DNA of 39,334 nucleotides from Nocardioides sp. (GTDB taxonomy: Bacteria > Actinomycetota > Actinomycetes > Propionibacteriales > Nocardioidaceae). Below the pieces are notes generated by a model that saw only the letters and a program-made list of their open reading frames with translations, did no database searches and was not told the DNA's origin. This document shows, piece by piece, positions 37,778 through 39,334 of this stretch; the stretch's first letter is position 1, and the number at the start of each line of letters is the position of its first letter. Where the stretch lies: the NCBI RefSeq assembly GCF_030655615.1, contig NZ_JAURVJ010000015.1:1-39334 (forward strand), given 5' to 3'. The translations under genes were made by a program, and so were the position numbers.

Positions 37778-38683
37778 TCATTTTCGGCCGTGCTCGCGGT
37801 GACCCGTCGTCGATGTACGACGGGTCAGCGTGCGGTCGGCCTCGGCAGCCACGGCGGCGGTCAGGCGCGCCAGCGTGGGTGACTCAAGCCGCCACCGCTG
37901 CCAGAAGAGCGGTACGTCGACGTGGTCGCGTGCCGACAGGGTGACGAGCGCGCCGGAGACCAGGTCGGGGTCGAGCTGGGGCGAGGGCAGCAGGCCCCAG
38001 CCGAGCCCGAGGCGCACGGCCTCGTGGAAGTCGGCAGAGGTCGGGACCCGGTGCACGACCGGGGGCGGGCCGAGGCCGCGTGCGACGAGCAGGTCGTGCT
38101 GCAGGGCGTCCTTGTCGTTGAAGACGACGACCGGCATCACTGCCCAGTCGTAGCCGCGGCCGGCGCGCCACCGGTCGGCGAACGCCGGTGTCGCGGCCGG
38201 GCGGTAGCGCATGGAGCCGAGCGGATCGACGGTGCAGCCCTGGACGGCGACGGGGTCCGAGGTCACCGCGGCCAGCACGTCGCCGCGGCGCAGGAGGTCG
38301 GACGACCAGCCCTGGTCCTCGACGTGCAGTCGCAGCCGGACGCCGGACCAGCCGGCGACCTCGCCCACCACGCCACGGAACCAGGTCGCGAGCGAGTCGG
38401 CGTTGACCGCCACCGGGAGGTCGACCACGACCGGCGCGTCGGGCGCGGCGCGCGCCTCGTCGAGCAGCAGCGCCCACTGGCGCGCGAGCCGGACGAGGAC
38501 CTCCCCCGCGGGCGTCGCCGCGCAGGGCGTCGTACGCCGGACCAGCACCTGGCCGGTGGACGTCTCGAGCGCCCGGATCCGCTGGCTCACCGCGCTCGTC
38601 GTGACGTGCAGGCTGCGGGCGGCGGCCTCGAAGGTGCCGTGCTCGACGATCGCGGCGAGGGCGGCGAGCTGGTCGGGCTGCAT
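37778..38683 (-). CDS. lysG: LysR-family regulator, LysG/ArgP type
   Basis: A 301-residue LysR protein. The N-terminal helix-turn-helix is clear (LAALAAIVEHGTFEAAARSL, HVTTSAVSQRIRALE), followed by a ligand-binding domain with AVNADSLATWFRGV as in ArgP/LysG proteins. It is divergent from a LysE-type exporter with a 69-bp gap, as in the lysG-lysE pair of Corynebacterium, where LysG activates the exporter when basic amino acids accumulate. The same role is expected here. The C-terminal residues (TLTRRTSTTGHREHGRK) are partly encoded by a hairpin of the GACCCGTCG family, so the end of the gene may have been altered by that repeat. Confidence 0.9.
   Translation of the reverse strand: MQPDQLAALAAIVEHGTFEAAARSLHVTTSAVSQRIRALETSTGQVLVRRTTPCAATPAGEVLVRLARQWALLLDEARAAPDAPVVVDLPVAVNADSLATWFRGVVGEVAGWSGVRLRLHVEDQGWSSDLLRRGDVLAAVTSDPVAVQGCTVDPLGSMRYRPAATPAFADRWRAGRGYDWAVMPVVVFNDKDALQHDLLVARGLGPPPVVHRVPTSADFHEAVRLGLGWGLLPSPQLDPDLVSGALVTLSARDHVDVPLFWQRWRLESPTLARLTAAVAAEADRTLTRRTSTTGHREHGRK
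37800..37827. repeat. Third GACCCGTCG hairpin, inside the 3' end of lysG
   Basis: TGACCCGTCGT (37800-37810) and ACGACGGGTCA (37817-37827) form a perfect 11-bp stem with a 6-nt loop. It lies within the lysG coding region, near its stop. It is the third tandem member of the hairpin cluster that starts at 37695, at about 53-bp spacing. Confidence 0.7.
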
Positions 38684-38716
38684 GTAGCGATGCTAAAGGG
38701 TCTACAGATTGTTTCG

Positions 38717-38746
38717 TTGGCCTTCAGCACGTCACACACCTAGCGT
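38717..38746 (+). promoter_or_regulatory. Candidate lysE promoter
   Basis: TTGGCC (38717-38722), an 18-bp spacer and TAGCGT (38741-38746). The GTG start follows 7 bp later, so the mRNA may be leaderless. The region upstream toward lysG (CTACAGATTGTTTCG) is where an activator of LysR type would bind. Confidence 0.4.
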
Positions 38747-38752
38747 GAGGGC

Positions 38753-39334
38753 GTGCTCGCCTCCACCGCCGCCGGTCTGCTGACCGGTCTCAGCCTCATC
38801 GTCGCCATCGGGGCGCAGAACGCCTTCGTGCTGCGGCAGGGGCTCCGCGGCGAGCACGTCGGTCTCGTCGTCGCCACCTGCGCGCTGTCGGACGCCGTCC
38901 TGATCGTGGCCGGGGTCGCGGGGGCCGGCGCGGTGCTCGAGGCGGTCCCGGGGCTCGCCTTCGCGGTGCGGATCGCGTGGGCCGCGTTCCTCCTGGGGTA
39001 CGCGGCCCTGGCGGCCAGGCGGTCGTGGCGACCCTCCGTCCTGACGGCCGAGGCGTCGGGCGGCGGCGCCGGTCGCCGGGCGACGTTCGCCGCGATCCTC
39101 GCCCTGACCTGGCTGAATCCCCACGTCTACCTCGACACGCTGGTCCTCCTCGGGTCGGTCGCGGACGCGCACGGTGACGGGCGCTGGTCGTTCGCCGTCG
39201 GCGCGGTGCTCAGCAGCGCCACCTGGTTCACGGTCCTCGGTCGCGGTGCCGCGGTCCTCCGGCCGATCTTCGCCCGACCGGGAGCGTGGCGCGTGCTCGA
39301 TGGTCTCGTGGCCGCCGTGATGGTCGTGATCGCG
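38753..39334 (+). CDS. lysE: LysE/ArgO-family amino acid exporter (3' end outside window)
   Basis: 194 codons are present and the frame is open at the window edge. VLASTAAGLLTGLSLIVAIGAQNAFVLRQG is split here as the first membrane helix and the conserved GAQNAFVLRQG loop of LysE/ArgO exporters. Further helices follow (VVATCALSDAVLIVAGVAG, VRIAWAAFLLGYAALAA) with TWLNPHVYLDTLVLLG, the second conserved motif with Asn-Pro. The family exports L-lysine and L-arginine to prevent toxic accumulation. GTG 38753 is preceded by a -10-like TAGCGT. It is controlled most likely by the divergent LysG-type regulator. The full length in relatives is about 200-230 residues, so little is missing. Confidence 0.92.
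   Translation, partial: MLASTAAGLLTGLSLIVAIGAQNAFVLRQGLRGEHVGLVVATCALSDAVLIVAGVAGAGAVLEAVPGLAFAVRIAWAAFLLGYAALAARRSWRPSVLTAEASGGGAGRRATFAAILALTWLNPHVYLDTLVLLGSVADAHGDGRWSFAVGAVLSSATWFTVLGRGAAVLRPIFARPGAWRVLDGLVAAVMVVIA

Overview
The window is high-GC DNA with actinobacterial codon use, frequent GTG starts and several apparently leaderless starts. Gene content (FadE5-type acyl-CoA dehydrogenase, EtfD-type Fe-S oxidoreductase, bifunctional-type dCTP deaminase, SigE-family sigma factor, SARP regulator, DtxR-like iron box) points to an actinobacterium. The style of the intergenic repeats makes a Nocardioides-like member of the Nocardioidaceae the best guess; that genus call is inference. No phage, insertion sequence, CRISPR array or biosynthetic cluster is visible, and nearly all the DNA is tightly packed chromosomal genes.

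Layout. 1-3.1 kb: a truncated SARP regulator with an SRPBCC protein, divergent from a secreted Ig-like protein. 3.1-6.2 kb: a molybdate uptake operon led by a small HTH-TOBE regulator (regulator-modA-modB-modC). 6.3-10.7 kb: a DUF418 membrane protein, convergent with and overlapping the histidine utilisation pair hutH-hutU. 10.9-15 kb: two secreted proteins, one an M19-dipeptidase-like metal hydrolase with extra domains. 15.1-19.2 kb: an EtfD-like membrane Fe-S oxidoreductase with a roughly 600-residue acidic, proline-rich tail holding eight copies of a GSLFD-type motif. 19.2-21.3 kb: a sodium:solute symporter and a small membrane protein. 21.4-23.2 kb: a ribbon-helix-helix protein, a DUF4097 repeat protein and an Arg-rich small protein behind an array of TGACATCA boxes. 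23.2-27.3 kb: SMP-30-like protein, single-domain response regulator, siderophore-interacting protein with an iron box, dcd, SGNH hydrolase and tRNA-Gly(CCC). 27.5-31 kb: DUF2461 protein, sigma factor with a membrane partner, a ketosteroid-isomerase-like protein behind a KstR-type palindrome, and a coiled-coil protein. 31.2-37.7 kb: Rrf2 regulator divergent from phaC-phaZ-acyl-CoA dehydrogenase, then fadE5. 37.8-39.3 kb: LysG/ArgP-type regulator divergent from a truncated LysE exporter.

How the genes may work together. Lipid and storage metabolism is the main theme. PhaC makes polyhydroxyalkanoate and PhaZ can degrade it. Two acyl-CoA dehydrogenases need an electron-transferring flavoprotein, and EtfD is the expected route from that flavoprotein to menaquinone. 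The KSI-like gene with a KstR-type site hints at sterol catabolism elsewhere in the genome.

No stretch above 300 bp lacks a gene. The longest gaps are 10697-10972 (divergent hutH/secreted-protein promoters, no clear motif seen), 30916-31192 (dispersed repeat), 21308-21518 (box array) and 31652-31846 (divergent promoters with an inverted repeat). The most unusual features are the repeated-motif tail of EtfD, the TGACATCA array with its small operon, and a dispersed GACCCGTCGC palindrome family.
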